This document shows, in pieces, positions 30,544 to 41,640 of a stretch of DNA of 64,000 nucleotides. Within the stretch, counting starts at the first letter, position 1; the number at the start of each line of letters is the position of its first letter. Source of the stretch: Valencia hispanica (lineage: Eukaryota > Chordata > Actinopteri > Cyprinodontiformes > Valenciidae); NCBI GenBank assembly GCA_963556495.2, contig OY747704.1, forward strand, positions 6,188,501-6,252,500, given 5' to 3'. The position numbers and the translations under genes were made by a program. The notes below the pieces were generated by a model. It did not search any database and was not told the origin of the DNA. It saw only the letters and a program-made list of their open reading frames with translations.

Positions 30544-31265
30544 TTGGCTGATTTCAAAATGCCACAAATAGACCAAGGAGATAAATTGGAAGCACCAATA
30601 ACCGAAAAGGAAATAAGAGAAGCAATATCTCTGATGAACAATGGCAAATCACCAGGTTATGGCGAATTATCGGCAGAATATAAAGAATACATTGATATTG
30701 CATCAGTGCTATTGAAGGTATATCTTAAAGGCGAATAACTCCCACCAGCATTAAACAAAGCCATAATCTCATTAATCCCAAAGAAAGGTAGGGATTTAAC
30801 GGGATTTATCCAATTACAGACCAATTAGTTTGCTCAATTTAGACTACAAAATCCTAACCAAAATACTGGCTCTATGGGTGGAAAGAGTACTCTCTAATAT
30901 TATAGAATATGACCAGGTAGATTTCATGAAGAACAGATCTTCCTCCGATAACATGCGTAAATTATTACACCTGATGTGGGTAGCACAATCCAAACAAGAA
31001 CCTATAGCAGCCCTTTCCTTGGATGGAGAGAAGGCCTTTGACAGGGTAGGGTGGGGATTTTTCCACTCCACCCTGTGACATTTTGGATTTGGACCAGTTT
31101 TTTTTTTTTACTAAAGCAGCAGTGGTAACTAATGGGGTTATGTCCCCTTTTTTTGGCCTTTCTCGAGGAACCCATCAGGGATGCTCATTCAGTCCTCTGC
31201 TGTTTAAAATATATTTCTTAAATCTATTGCTATTAACGGAACGGGACGCAACCTCAAGTCAATGA
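30544..31265 (+). pseudogene. L1 reverse transcriptase remnant
   Basis: Three open pieces (30544-30738, 30830-31078, 31083-31265) carry the fingers, motif A and motif B of an L1 RT. They are separated by a frame change near 30785 and a stop at 31076. Motif C with the YADD pair is lost at the L2 insert. Confidence 0.75.
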
Positions 31266-31435
31266 CTCAATGCAATCTGCTGGGATTCCTTAAATAGGAA
31301 ACTAACAAAAACTTTAAACTAATTGGAATGTTTGTACGATTGCATTGAAATGACTTTCCTTGTAAAGTGCCTTGAGATGGTATCTGTTTTGAATCGGCGC
31401 TATATAAATAAACTGAATTGAATTAATAATATGCT
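31240..31435 (+). mobile_element. L2 3' UTR fragment inserted in L1
   Basis: CAATCTGCTGGGATTCCTTA, AAATAGGAAAC, TGCCTTGAGATGGTATCTG and GCGCTATATAAATAAACTGA with a GAATT tail. It matches the split copy at 24530-25212. Confidence 0.75.
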
Positions 31436-31520
31436 GGAATATTTTAAACTACCATCAAAACACTGTACGGCTTTACAATTTTATAAGTTAACGAAACAAT
31501 TAAATAAGGACTAAACTCAG

Positions 31521-32092
31521 TGACTAAACTGTGAATGTGGACCGAAATGCAGCAAGGAACAATAAACTTACAAAAATCCTCAGGGGACCCAGGGAAACAT
31601 GGAGACCTGGAAAAGCAAGAACCCGACAGGGAAGATTGATGGCAGACCAGCAAGTAGTGACTGAAAGAGAGCTGTTTAAATACTGAGGAGGGAGTGAGGA
31701 AATGACAGAGAATCCTGAGGATCAATTAGTGAAAAGCAGATGCAGGTGAGGGCAATAGTGAAACTGGGTCAGGAGCAGAGTGGCAGGGAGACAACAGGAC
31801 AGGGAAGAATGGCAGGGGAAACAGAAAACTATCTTAAATAAGAAACTATAAACTAACTAAAGATAACATGTCTAAGAAGGAATCTAAGGGTAAACTTAAG
31901 GGAACCCGGGAGAACAAAAAGGACATAAAAACTGGAAGAAATAAATTAAGAAAACTACCCAAAACAGAAATAAACCTACAAGAAGGAAGGGAGGAAGTGC
32001 CAAAACAACACCAAGGAATAAACTAAAATGACAAGGTGAACTGAATAAGGAAATGAAATAACTGAAACTCAACATAAACACCTAACATCATG
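31521..32092. mobile_element. Solo LTR, family 1 (divergent copy)
   Basis: It shares GGACC-AAATGCAGCAAGG, ACAAACTTACAAAAT-like, GACCAGCAAGTAGTGACTGA and GATGCAGGTGAGG segments, in the same order, with 33896-34518 and 45305-45994. Its ends are degraded and I cannot fix an exact duplication (CTCAG on the left, CATAG on the right). Confidence 0.65.
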
Positions 32093-32158
32093 ACTCATAG
32101 TATCAGATTATTATGATTATATTAAGGATCTATAGGACAAGAACAGTGGAACGGAATT

Positions 32159-32521
32159 TTGGCAGACTGTGGGAAGCATATTAGAAAGGCAAGAGTGAAG
32201 TTTATGAAATACAAAATTCTACATAGATATCACACACCAGTGAGACTACATAGAATGAAACTGTTAACTGACAACTTGTGTTGGAAATATAGATGTGAAA
32301 CGGGAACTCTGATGCTTTGTTTGTGGGAATGTAAATGTGTTGACCCCCTTTGGGAAAAAGTAACAGAGTTTTTGAGCACCAGGTCAGGCACAAAAATCTC
32401 CATGTCAACCGTGGTATGCCTACTGGGGGAAAGATTCCAAATGCGGCATGTACCCAAGAATGTGATATCGATTTTTTTAGTGGGACTCTTTGGAACAATA
32501 CTAGATAAGCTGTCAATGTAA
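32159..32521 (+). pseudogene. L1/Tx1 C-terminal zinc-knuckle fragment
   Basis: A 120-codon open piece with a YKILHRYHTPVRLHRMK segment. The cysteine-rich part follows, LCWKYRCETG...LWECKCVDPLWEKV, which fits the C-terminal region of L1/Tx1 ORF2. It is the last part of the interrupted element. Confidence 0.75.
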
Positions 32522-32660
32522 AGCAGTCTTACATGGACAAGAGGGCACTGTACTTTGGTAATGATTAACAACACCGTGTTGTGAGCCTTATGGCAACAAG
32601 CTATCCACTCTGTACCAGACCACTGATATGTTCATATTCTTTTTATTTGTAATAAAAAAA

Positions 32661-33533
32661 TTCAATACAAACTTTACTGACAGAAGTTTACAGTCAGAAG
32701 CGCTTCTCAGCGCTCACTGCGTGTCACACTCTACTGTCCATGCAGCAACACCGCCTACTTCAGAACACCGGTATTACACCTCAGCATGTTACAGCTCAGC
32801 ATGTATTTCATGCAGCTGGTGTTCCCCTTATTGGTTATGATGTATTTTGATGCTTACAGTCTTGGATTAATAATTCTTGCTCCACCTGGGAGAAGAATGC
32901 AGCTCTTTCCATTCTCATTTATATAGCATCAATTGAGATGGGCTGCCTTTGATGTAGCGTGGGCGCGCATGAGCCTCGCTTGTCATGCCTTGCTTGAATT
33001 AGCGGAAATTGAATCTACCTGAGCTTTGTTCATGGAATCAAATAAACCTGGTGTGAACTGATATGCTAATTGAAGCGAGGCTACTTCAAATGAGCCTCAA
33101 TTTTTTTTGAGAGGCACCCAGCTTCAGACAAGATGGCAGAGAAACCACAACTTTATCCCAGAAGCCATGTGACCTCAATAGCGGAAGTTGCTGTTCTTCA
33201 TATAATTTTTGTACAGCAGGACATGACCAGCTAAATTTTAAAAGAAAATACATTTTGTACTTATTTGAATGCTTTAAACATTTGAATTTGCACATTGGTG
33301 ATCAATAAAGATGTACACATTTTTGTTTATGTTAGTTTCAAACTATTTCACAGCTACAAGTAATAGCAGACTGCTTAATATTCACCATTTGATTAACACA
33401 GAAAAATCCCACTAATGGGTGCATGGGTGTATTACAAAGAAAATTATTTAGGAAAAAATAGTGTTAAACAAACAATCAACCACATACTCTTGACTAAAAT
33501 GTTGAAAATATAAAAAAAATTTAAATGTCTTTA
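32661..33533. other. No recognisable feature
   Basis: Mostly AT-rich. A CAAGATGGCAGAGAAACCAC segment at 33129 resembles a LINE 5' UTR motif but has no supporting context. Confidence 0.4.
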
Positions 33534-33895
33534 TACCGTGATTTTCAGACTATAGAGTGCATCTGGGTGGCACGTTTCCATGTTGTAACATGAGATATTT
33601 ACTCAGAAATCTTTACACAGAATATTTTTTTTTATTACCTCTACCAGGAGGTAATGTTTTCATGCCTGTCTGTATGTTAGTAAAAACATTACATGAATTT
33701 AGGATAAAGTAAAAACAACAATAAAGCAAGACACACACAGAACATATGATACATGAAAACATTACTCATAGGCAGTTCTAAACAGATGCTTTTTAGCTGT
33801 GATTTAAAAGAACTGTGTTTCAGCAGCTTGGCAGTCGTCTGGAAGTTTGTTCCAGATTAGAGGAGCATAGAAACTGAAAGCTGCTTTTCCATGTT

Positions 33896-34518
33896 TGTCA
33901 TGTTGTGTGATTGAAAGGACCCAAATGCAGAAAAATTAGGAACTTAATTTTCATTAAATAAGGAACAAACAAACTTACAAAATCTTGGTGTAACCAGGGA
34001 ACGAGGAGACCAGGAAATGCAGGAGACCAACAGGGAAGACAGACATGGGAAGATTTACGACAAACCAGCAGATAGTGACAGGATGAGAGCAGAATATATA
34101 CTGAGGGGTGAAATGAGGAAGTGGCAGAGGAGACCAAGAACTAATTAGTGAAGGCAAATGCAGGTGAGGACAATTAGTTGAACTGGGTGAGGAGCAGACT
34201 GGCAGGGAGACAACAGGAAAGGCAAGGGAAACAAAACTTTTAAGAAACTAGAAACTACCTAAAGATATGGCTAGGGGGGAATCTAAAGATAAACACTGGA
34301 GACAGAAGGAAGAAATGAATAAGGAGACAAACTAAGGTAACACAAGTAAGAAGGTGGACACATAAGCAAAAGGGTGAAAAACATCTAAGAGCAAAAAGAA
34401 ATACGGAAACAAGGAAGTGCCAGAAATAACCAATAAAGACAAGGAATAACCCAACATGATAATAAAACTAAATAAGGAAAAGAACTATCCAAAACACAAA
34501 CACCTAAGAACTATGACA
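33896..34518. mobile_element. Solo LTR, family 1 (exact 5-bp duplication)
   Basis: Starts TGTCATGTTG and ends CTATGACA, flanked by ATGTT at 33891-33895 and 34519-34523. The terminal TG/CA dinucleotides and 5-bp duplication are those of an LTR retroelement. No internal gag or pol sequence is present, so it is a recombined solo LTR. Removing it and one ATGTT restores the L2 frame. Confidence 0.85.
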
Positions 34519-35086
34519 ATGTTTGGTTCTAATTCTAAGGATGTTGGGTAGACTGTAATTAGAGGACCTGAGTGGTCTGGGGGGTTGGTATAGTGACAGT
34601 AGATCTTCAACATACTTTGGCGCTATGTCATTCAATGATTTATAGACTAGTAAAAGTATTTAGAAGTCTATTCTCTGAGCTACAGGGAGCCAGTGTAAGG
34701 ACTTTAGAACTGGGGTGATGTGCTCTACTTTCCTAGTTCTAGTGAGGACATGAGCAGCAGCAGCAGTCTAATTGACTTTTTAGCCAGACCTGTGAGGACA
34801 CTGTTGCAGTAATCAATCCGACTAAAGATTAACTCATGGATGAGTTTTTTGAGGTCAGTTCTTTAATCCTAGAGATTTTTTTCAGGTGATAGAAGGCTGA
34901 CCTTGTTATTGCCTGGAGGTTCAGGTCTGAGTCCATCACTACACCTAGATTTTGGGCCTAATCAGTAGTTTCTAGCTGTATTAACTGAAGCTGTGTGCTT
35001 ATTCTTGATGGTTCCTCTTTAGGTCCAAAAGTAATTACTTATGTTTTGTTTCTGTTCAGCTGGAGAAAGTTATGGCACATCCATCC

Positions 35087-35874
35087 TGTTACAACCCATG
35101 ATGATAAATGTAAAGGTCAGGGATAACAAAAGAGACGGCGTGCGAGGATGTAAATTAAACAATGGCTTTATTTGCCAAGTGGGCAGTAGAGGGAAGAGGA
35201 GGTGGATGGTTAACAAAATTTATTCTTAAAGCAGAAATAATTACAAGTTCTCCATCAAGTTATACAATTCAAAGTCTACCCCTTAAGTGAAAACAAAGGC
35301 CAAGCATTTGCAACCAAAACAACACGGTTAACTTAAAAGAGTGGGGCAATGCTTCACCAGCAAATGCCAAACAATTAATCACAAAAGGAAAACTGATCCT
35401 AAAATAGGCAGCTCAGTTAATGAAATAAAAATATCTTCTTTGGCCTAATCAGGAGAAATAAACTTGAACAGAGAACGCAACAAAATGACCTAAACCAGCC
35501 AGGTTCTAATACAATAGATTACCCAAGTAATCATGCACAAAATGAACATCTAAAAGGTAGACAAACAGAGTTTAAAACCTCGAGTTAAAGCGAGGCAACA
35601 TGTAAACAAAAGTTTCACTCAAGCCGGACAACCAAGAGGGGACCACAGCACAGTTCTGCGCCCCTCCTGAATGAATAGTAACTGGAGCTTTTATAGGCAA
35701 GATGCTTCCTTCAAGCAATCAAGCTGGAATAGAAGACATTGGTGCTGAGTTATTTGCAGGAGGAGGGATTGTGAGAGCCTCTAAATGGCGGGGTGCTGAA
35801 CTGAGAAGTTTGGAAGCCTGATGCTGTCCGTGGTGCTGAACCGGCTCATAGGCAGACAGGCGGCAGCCGTAACA
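35087..35874 (-). mobile_element. Solo LTR, family 2
   Basis: A 788-bp segment with ends TGTTACAACC and GCAGCCGTAACA. It is flanked by CATCC (35082-35086) and CATTC (35875-35879), a 5-bp duplication with one mismatch. Read on the minus strand it carries AATAAAGCC near 35170, a candidate polyadenylation signal, which sets the orientation. It interrupts the L2 palm/thumb region between RNKT and QIN codons. It is unrelated to the family-1 LTRs. Confidence 0.75.
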
Positions 35875-36247
35875 CATTCATTGATTTGCTCGATGCATTT
35901 ACTTAGGGTTTGGATGGGTTCAAAGTCACCTGGTGACATTGTAACGTAGAGCTGAGTCTGCATAGTTTTGGTAGCTAATCTTATTGGTTGTTATAATCTG
36001 GGCTAGTGGAAGCATGTAGATATTAAATAAGATGGGCCCCAGGATGGAGCCCTGCGGCACCCCACATGCGCTTTCTGTTTGTTCTGATGAAAAGTTTCCT
36101 ATTGAAACAGAGAAGTCATTGGTCAGAAAAGTCATTGGTCGCTATCTTCATCTTCCCCTTTCTCACTAAATTCCTCTCTTTCACTGTATTTTTGTGAAGT
36201 GTCCTTGGGTGCTTTGAAAGGCACTTCAAAAATTTATTACTATTATT

Positions 36248-36280
36248 AAAGTCACTGAAGTCATCTTCTTCAGTGACTTT
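36248..36280. repeat. Perfect 13-bp inverted repeat
   Basis: AAAGTCACTGAAG (36248-36260) and CTTCAGTGACTTT (36268-36280) with a 7-base loop TCATCTT, at the boundary of two LINE-tail fragments. Confidence 0.9.
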
Positions 36281-36283
36281 AGG

Positions 36284-36424
36284 CAAGGCAAGGCAATTTC
36301 ATTTGTATAGCACACTTTCAACAAGGTAATTCAAGGTGCTTTACATGATTAAGTGGTAAAATAAAAATAGCAGTAGAACACAGACAAAGCATATAAAGTA
36401 AAAACAGCAATAGGTCCTCTGAAA
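36284..36424 (-). repeat. L2-type 3' tail
   Basis: The complement reads CATGTAAAGCACCTTGAATT and then GTGTGCTATACAAATGAAAT with TTGCCTTGCC units. It matches the tail at 48656-48728. It cuts into the pogo-like transposase. Confidence 0.7.
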
Positions 36425-36642
36425 GCTTTTGTTGTCTTTTTACACTGACTCAGTTCTTCCCACTGCCTTCTCCAACGTCTCACCATCAATTCATTGATGT
36501 CAAGCTTATGTACAGTTGCTCTGTTTCCTTCTTTGACGGCCAGCTCGATAGCCTTTAACTTAAAAGCTGCATTTCTTGGTATTTTCCATGATGAGGGTGT
36601 GTGCATGAAAACTGTCTTCTTTGGCACATAATGTTTCCCCAC
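36425..36642 (-). pseudogene. Pogo-like transposase, N-terminal DNA-binding fragment
   Basis: The frame reads RNAAFKLKAIELAVKEGN, VHKLDINELMVRRWRRQW and CKKTTKAFRG. This is a helix-turn-helix domain of the kind found at the start of pogo/Tigger-like transposases in fish. After AFRG the text enters an L2 tail. The DDE domain is absent. Confidence 0.65.
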
Positions 36643-36788
36643 ATGTCTGTCTCACCTTTGCACTTCCAGCTTAGTTCCCCCGGAGGCTGTTAGTAAATAA
36701 AATCTATAAATTAGCTGCATCGTTGCATAGGACACAGAGTCCAAAGCATGTGAATACAGTAGTGGCTTATAGTCCGAAAATTACAGTA

Positions 36789-38660
36789 GAAATTAACTTA
36801 CTGTATACCCTCTGTTAACTGTTAAAATCATGTCAGTGATTATTATTAAATGCTAGGTAGGGATATTACTTTAAAGTTCCAAAGATTTTCTTCAACATAA
36901 ATTTGACTATTGAAAAAAAAAACAGAGTTTAGGTTTGTCCGCCATCTTGTCTGCTGCCAGGTACTCTTGGATTCTTTGAGTTTGCTTCGTGGAACAGCCC
37001 TCAGGTGAACTCAAAGGAGAAGGATAGAGTGGTGAAAAACAATAATTTAAAGCTAAAATAATAAACTGATTTAAACCATTAATCAAGTAGATTAACAAAA
37101 ATTAAAACCACCACTGACACCACATAGACCACTGATAATTATTCCTTTCCTTTGTCTCAAGTACTAAGTTGCGTTGATCATTTCTAATGTATTTGTGTGT
37201 TGACTGTCTTATTTCTACTCCTTTTGTTTTTCCTTGTTGACTGATTTTTAATGTTGTGTTATGTTTGATTTCCATGTTGTGTGCTAATTTGTATTAGTCT
37301 GTTACTATGATGTTTCTAAATCTTTTTCTTGATCTGCTAGGGACTAAAGATGAAAATTAGTCATTGGCTATATCTGGCATTTTTACATTGTCATGTTCAT
37401 TAATGTGCATTGTTCCTTTAAATAAATAAATAACAAAACAAAACAATAAAGGAATAAATGTATAGATTAAATTGATTTTTGCATAGAAACTACATAAATA
37501 CAGCACCTGTTAGTGAGGGGGTGAATCCCTCACAAGGTGACACAATCAAGCTTATAAAGTTTTTTTGGCATAATTTTATGCCTTTGGAAAACTATAATTT
37601 ATTGAGTTTGAAAGCTTCTTTGATCTTTGCTGTTTAAAATTAATTTTCAACTGCTTGAATAAATCTGCACCAGAGTCACTCTGTGGTCTCATCCAGAGGA
37701 CAGCAGCAATACCAGCCTTAAAATATTCCACTGCAGAAGCACATTCAGACAGTCAGCAGTTTTCCACCCTTGTCTGGAATATCATTCCCAGATAAAACAA
37801 AGTAAGTGTTTTAATGTGCACCTTTAAAGTTAAGAAATGTCTGAAAATGAAACAAGACTGCTCCAACTTTTAATAAAAATTTTTTTTTTTATTAATGGAG
37901 GATGATGAATCTTTTATATTTTAGTTGCTTCTTAGTAAATGTATATAAAATGTTGGAGACGAACAATCAGATTAACAATGTCTGCAATAACGAGAAGTCA
38001 GATGCATACCCACACCATCATACTGCCATGACCAAACAGTATTTAGTATTGGCAGACATAGTTTGACAACTTGTTATTGACTGCATCCTACATACTTATC
38101 TCTGCTTCTCAAAATAATGCATTTTTCTTGTAAATGTGGCACCATTTAAAGGGAAATAAACAGGTTTCCTAATTTATCACAACTGTAATAACTGCTATAA
38201 ACAAAACTAGCAAAAGTCTGCCAAACACACAAATTTCCTTACTTTTTATGCAAATCTAATAACAAATCCCCGTTTTTATGTCCATCCTAACCTATCATAA
38301 CCTATATTGCTCATGTGCTCAGTGTGTTTCTCAACAGTAAGACATCATTTCACCAGTGCTCTTCTCATAAATTAGCACATTCAGGACTGCTTTATAACTA
38401 CCATGCATATCAGATGGACTTTAGAACTGTGTGACCCCATAAATATGTTGAGATGATCCATTAGACACATTCCATATGATGAACTGCAACACATCAAACA
38501 CATAAATCTGTATGTTGTACTGCAGTGAGATTCGGCATGTCGCTGCCAAAAAGATGTGCACTTTGTTCACTCTGCCAAGTATGAATGTGATGCATTTATG
38601 ACAGAAATTAATTTATGATGAGATGATATATTCTCTAATGTGATTGTCGTGTGTGACTCT
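36789..38660. other. Non-coding, no recognisable feature
   Basis: AT-rich sequence with frames under 65 codons. It lies upstream of whirlin exon 2. I see no exon for the PDZ1 core. Confidence 0.5.
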
Positions 38661-38669
38661 AGGTTTTAT

Positions 38670-38814
38670 GGTCCTGGCTTTGAATCCCACCCGAGGTATA
38701 TCTACATGGAGTTTGCATGTCTGTGCTCTCTCTAGGTAGTCAGGCATCCTCCAACATCCCAAGAGTGTGTCTATTTGGTTAAACGGTTACCCTAAATTTT
38801 GAGTGAGTGAGTGA
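38670..38814 (+). repeat. 145-bp direct duplicate, left copy (SINE-derived)
   Basis: It starts GGTCCTGGCTTTGAATCCC, a B-box-like motif, and continues with GGAGTTTGCATGTCTGTGC. It matches 44607-44751 with only two differences that I can count (at the GGTAGTC and CCCAAGAG positions). It ends in GAGT repeats. Confidence 0.85.
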
Positions 38815-40704
38815 TCTAAAAGTGGTTTCTGGTTTCTTTAACACATATATAAGACCAGTGACATGAATCTGTAGTGACTCATATTTATTTTATTGTATAC
38901 ACCTAACATGAGCTACAGCTGTAACTATGCTACCACTTTAGTCTGGCTGGACAAGAATTAGCATTATGTCATTATTTCTGATATCCTAAATATTTTGTCT
39001 GAAGCAGATGATGATACAGTTCTGAGAAACTGGAGAACTCTTTTGTGTCGGTACATTCAGTAACTCTGAAAATTCCATTAAATTACTGTGGTAGCTCTGT
39101 GAGCCCCAACAGCAGTGCCTTATAGTCTAAACTTCCCTAAATTGCTTTCCTGTGCTACCTGATGATTCTTTACTTTGTTATACAGAGAGTTAAATATAAC
39201 AGTAGTATAATAATTGACATTTTTAACTGAACTTGATCCGACCGGTCCAAAAGAACTACAGCATATACAATAACATTGAATAAATATAATATAGAAAAAT
39301 AATATAGAATAAATATAGAATAATAAGATAATCTAAAAACAGCTTATTGCTGCACTCAATTTACATAGGAAGTCGAACCTAATGATGACATCACTCCCAA
39401 CTTAGCTGTGTTTCAGCTGAAGGTCAGAAAACCAGTGGGATTTGAAGGTTGCTGAGTTCAATGACCAGGCTAAAGCTTTCAGCATTATAAGCAGTTAAAA
39501 TGGATACTGTCTCAGTTTTTAATGCATTTAAACACTAAGGCAGTTTGTTCACAAACATGTTGAAACTCTCTGTGTAAATGGAAAATACATTAAAATAACT
39601 TGGGTTACTACTTTTTTGTCTGTAATTAAGCAGATGTCCCTGCCCATGGCGCAGCTGATTGTTTATTCATGTAGTGACGCAGAAACACATTAACAAATAC
39701 AGAACCTCAGCTGTGAAGGACTGGTGTCAAGGACACTGCTTTAGATGCTTTACCACTTGCTCTTCCTTGATGATTGTTGATAAAATTTGTCCCACCGTCA
39801 CACTGAAGACACATAGCCTATAGATAACGACTGTGTTACCTATAGTACATACTGAGCCCTCTGCTTCATTATGTACCATAGGTAACACAGTTGCTCATTT
39901 CAATGGGTTTGATACTCTCCTCCGTCCTCTTCAACTGATACTGACCAGGCTGTAAACAAATAGAACCATTAATTCTGATCTCTGGCAGAAAATATTTGAG
40001 AAGAATATCTGGATATCAGTTTGTGACCTTAATATCAAGCACAGTTGGATGTCACACAGGGACAATGATTGTTAAATTCAGTAATGCTGTAATCAGGCCA
40101 TTCATGCTTGAAAACTCTCCAATGAGGCTGAATTAAAACAATAATGCAATTAAGATCTGGAATAATCCCCTCCAAGGCTATGTAAAAGACTCATTATCTG
40201 TTATTGCAAATGTTTGATGGTATTTTTGCCGCAAAGAGTGGCAAAGCCACTTACTGGATTTAGAGGGCAGTTATTGGTTTGGTTTGGATAGCTTTCTATC
40301 TTTTAATAAATAAAATCATTATTGGTAGACTGTCTTTTGTGTTCACTGAGGCTATTTTTGTTTATATTAGACTTAGATTGGTGATCTAAAATATTTTCAT
40401 GTAATTAAAAACATAACATCCCTTATTGAGTGTTCATAAATAAAAAAACAAATCTGTGTCAAAATGAAAATCAGATCTCATTATTTCACTGTTGAAGAAA
40501 AATGGATATGTCTGATTCCTTCTTCCACTACTGCGATCCAGAATTTCAGAAGCAGCCTGACTCAGTATTCTCTTGTGAAAGCTCACCTCTCAGCCAATGC
40601 TTTGTTTGTGTTTGTTTTTAAAGAATATATTGAACGCATAAATGACACTTGCTGTACTGGCACTGTTGGAGTATCTAAAAACCCACCGATGTTTTCTGAT
40701 GCAG
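38815..40704. other. Probable whirlin intron, no recognisable feature
   Basis: No exon-like frame with splice sites or PDZ motif appears here. 39826-39895 contains an imperfect inverted repeat (CTGTGTTACCTATAGTACAT / ATGTACCATAGGTAACACAG). Confidence 0.5.
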
Positions 40705-40881
40705 GTGCTGAAGGGATGCAAGAAGCTGACCATGTCTGTTTGTTCAATGGGTCAGATCCCAGGAGGGTATATGACCAACCAAGTGTACAGCTGGGTGGAC
40801 CCTCAGGGCCGGAGTGTGTCACCACCACCTGATAGCCAGGAGGCCAACCTGAGGCAAGGGCACAGCATGGAGGAGAGGACG
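40705..40881 (+). CDS. whrn: Whirlin exon: end of PDZ1 and linker
   Basis: The exon is bounded by an acceptor TTTTCTGATGCAG and a donor GTAAGA. It is 177 nt long and phase 0 at both ends. It codes for VLKGCKKLTMSVCSMGQIPG, then GYMTNQVYSWVDPQGRSVSP and a hydrophilic linker. The first part is the last helix and strand of PDZ1. The RSMGRIPGGYVTNH-YTWVDPQGRSISPP signature is specific to whirlin, a PDZ scaffold at stereocilia tips and ankle links in hair cells and at the periciliary region of photoreceptors, where it binds usherin and ADGRV1. The next exon in the window is 44134-44259. Fish have whrna and whrnb, and I cannot tell which this is. Confidence 0.87.
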
Positions 40882-41640
40882 GTAAGACCAATGTTTGTAT
40901 ATTCATTATGTTGAATCATGCTGAAATTGGCCTCGATTCATGTGACAACAGTCAGCTGAACACATCATTGTGTCACTCGGACTCTCTGAGGACAATTGTG
41001 ATTACCTTTGATTCTGTGACATTTTGAAGACAAATTCATTCTGCAGCAAAGTCATTCACCACAGGCCTTTGACTCTGATCCCTGAGAGAAGATTTACACC
41101 AAGTGACCTGTCTAAGCACACCAATAACTACTCCTGGGCAAGTGAAAGTTTAAAAACCACTCACCGTGTAAGGATTTCACCAAGGGTCAAAAACTCCGCT
41201 GGCCAAAAGTGAGGCCAACACCAAAGTGACACAAATTGCAATTCCCCCCTCATCCGCTAGGGGCTGGCTGCAGAAAGGAGCAAGTTCCCATTGTCTCCTA
41301 TATTAAAAATGCTAACTTCACAGCAGAAATGAAACATGTTTACAGCCTGGTACAAGAAAATCATTTTATGTTAATAGGTCAAGTTTACCGTCATGACAAC
41401 TCCGTTGGAGGGGAATTTTTTCATACCTCATCGATTTAGATGTCATTTAAGCTTAAAATTATAAATAATAAGGAGCGTGTCCTTTTGATAGACAGGTCTC
41501 AAAAGAGCTGTCACTGCTAGCCACGGTCTCACGTTAAAAGTTCGCGGCCACTGCTGCCACCCCTGGCAGAGTTTAATGGGTGTCAATCATCGGCCCCCAC
41601 CCTCACAGCCCCACTCTCAACTCCACCTCTTTGTCCATGT

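Larger units (their letters stand above)
28795..32660 (+). mobile_element. L1/Tx1-type LINE, 5'-truncated and broken by three inserts
   Basis: In order on the plus strand: endonuclease start (SWNINGSGS, FIQETHLNQEK; 28808-28925), a CA-flanked repeat doublet (29104-29715), endonuclease middle (ILLAGDSNQVVDPILDKS; about 29785), pre-RT (EKEIREAISLMNNGKSPGY; 30605), RT motif A (LSLDGEKAFDRVGW; 31013-31055), RT motif B (GTHQGCSFSPLLFKIY; 31165-31215), an L2 3' UTR piece (31240-31435), a solo LTR (about 31521-32092) and the C-terminal zinc-knuckle region (LCWKYRCETGTLMLCLWECK; 32274-32335). It ends in an AATAAAAAAATTCAAT-like tail near 32660. RT motif C (YADD) is missing. Many stops are present. 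Confidence 0.8.
33740..36135 (-). mobile_element. L2 LINE with two solo LTR insertions
   Basis: Read right to left: [40 protein letters not shown] (RT motif B; about 36000-36060), a frame-broken motif C region ([11 protein letters not shown]), the segment 35040-34530 with RNKT and thumb text, and the C-terminal AAFSFYAPLIWNKLP (33850-33895). LTRs at 35087-35874 and 33896-34518 split it. The catalytic YADD is damaged (YADS). Confidence 0.75.
33534..36788. mobile_element. Tc1/mariner-superfamily (pogo-like) element hosting L2 and LTRs
   Basis: The left end TACCGTGATTTTCAGACTAT and the right end (complement TACTGTAATTTTCGGACTAT) are inverted repeats. Near the right end a minus-strand fragment of a transposase DNA-binding domain (36642-36425) points to a pogo-like family. 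Everything between about 33740 and 36425 is other LINE and LTR material. A TA-containing 3-bp context is present on the left only, so the target duplication is not proven. Confidence 0.65.

Noticed and set aside
40464..40704. Reading frame upstream of whirlin exon 2 as extra coding sequence
   Set aside because: The frame is in intron sequence. The acceptor at 40701-40704 and the phase-0 exon explain the coding part.
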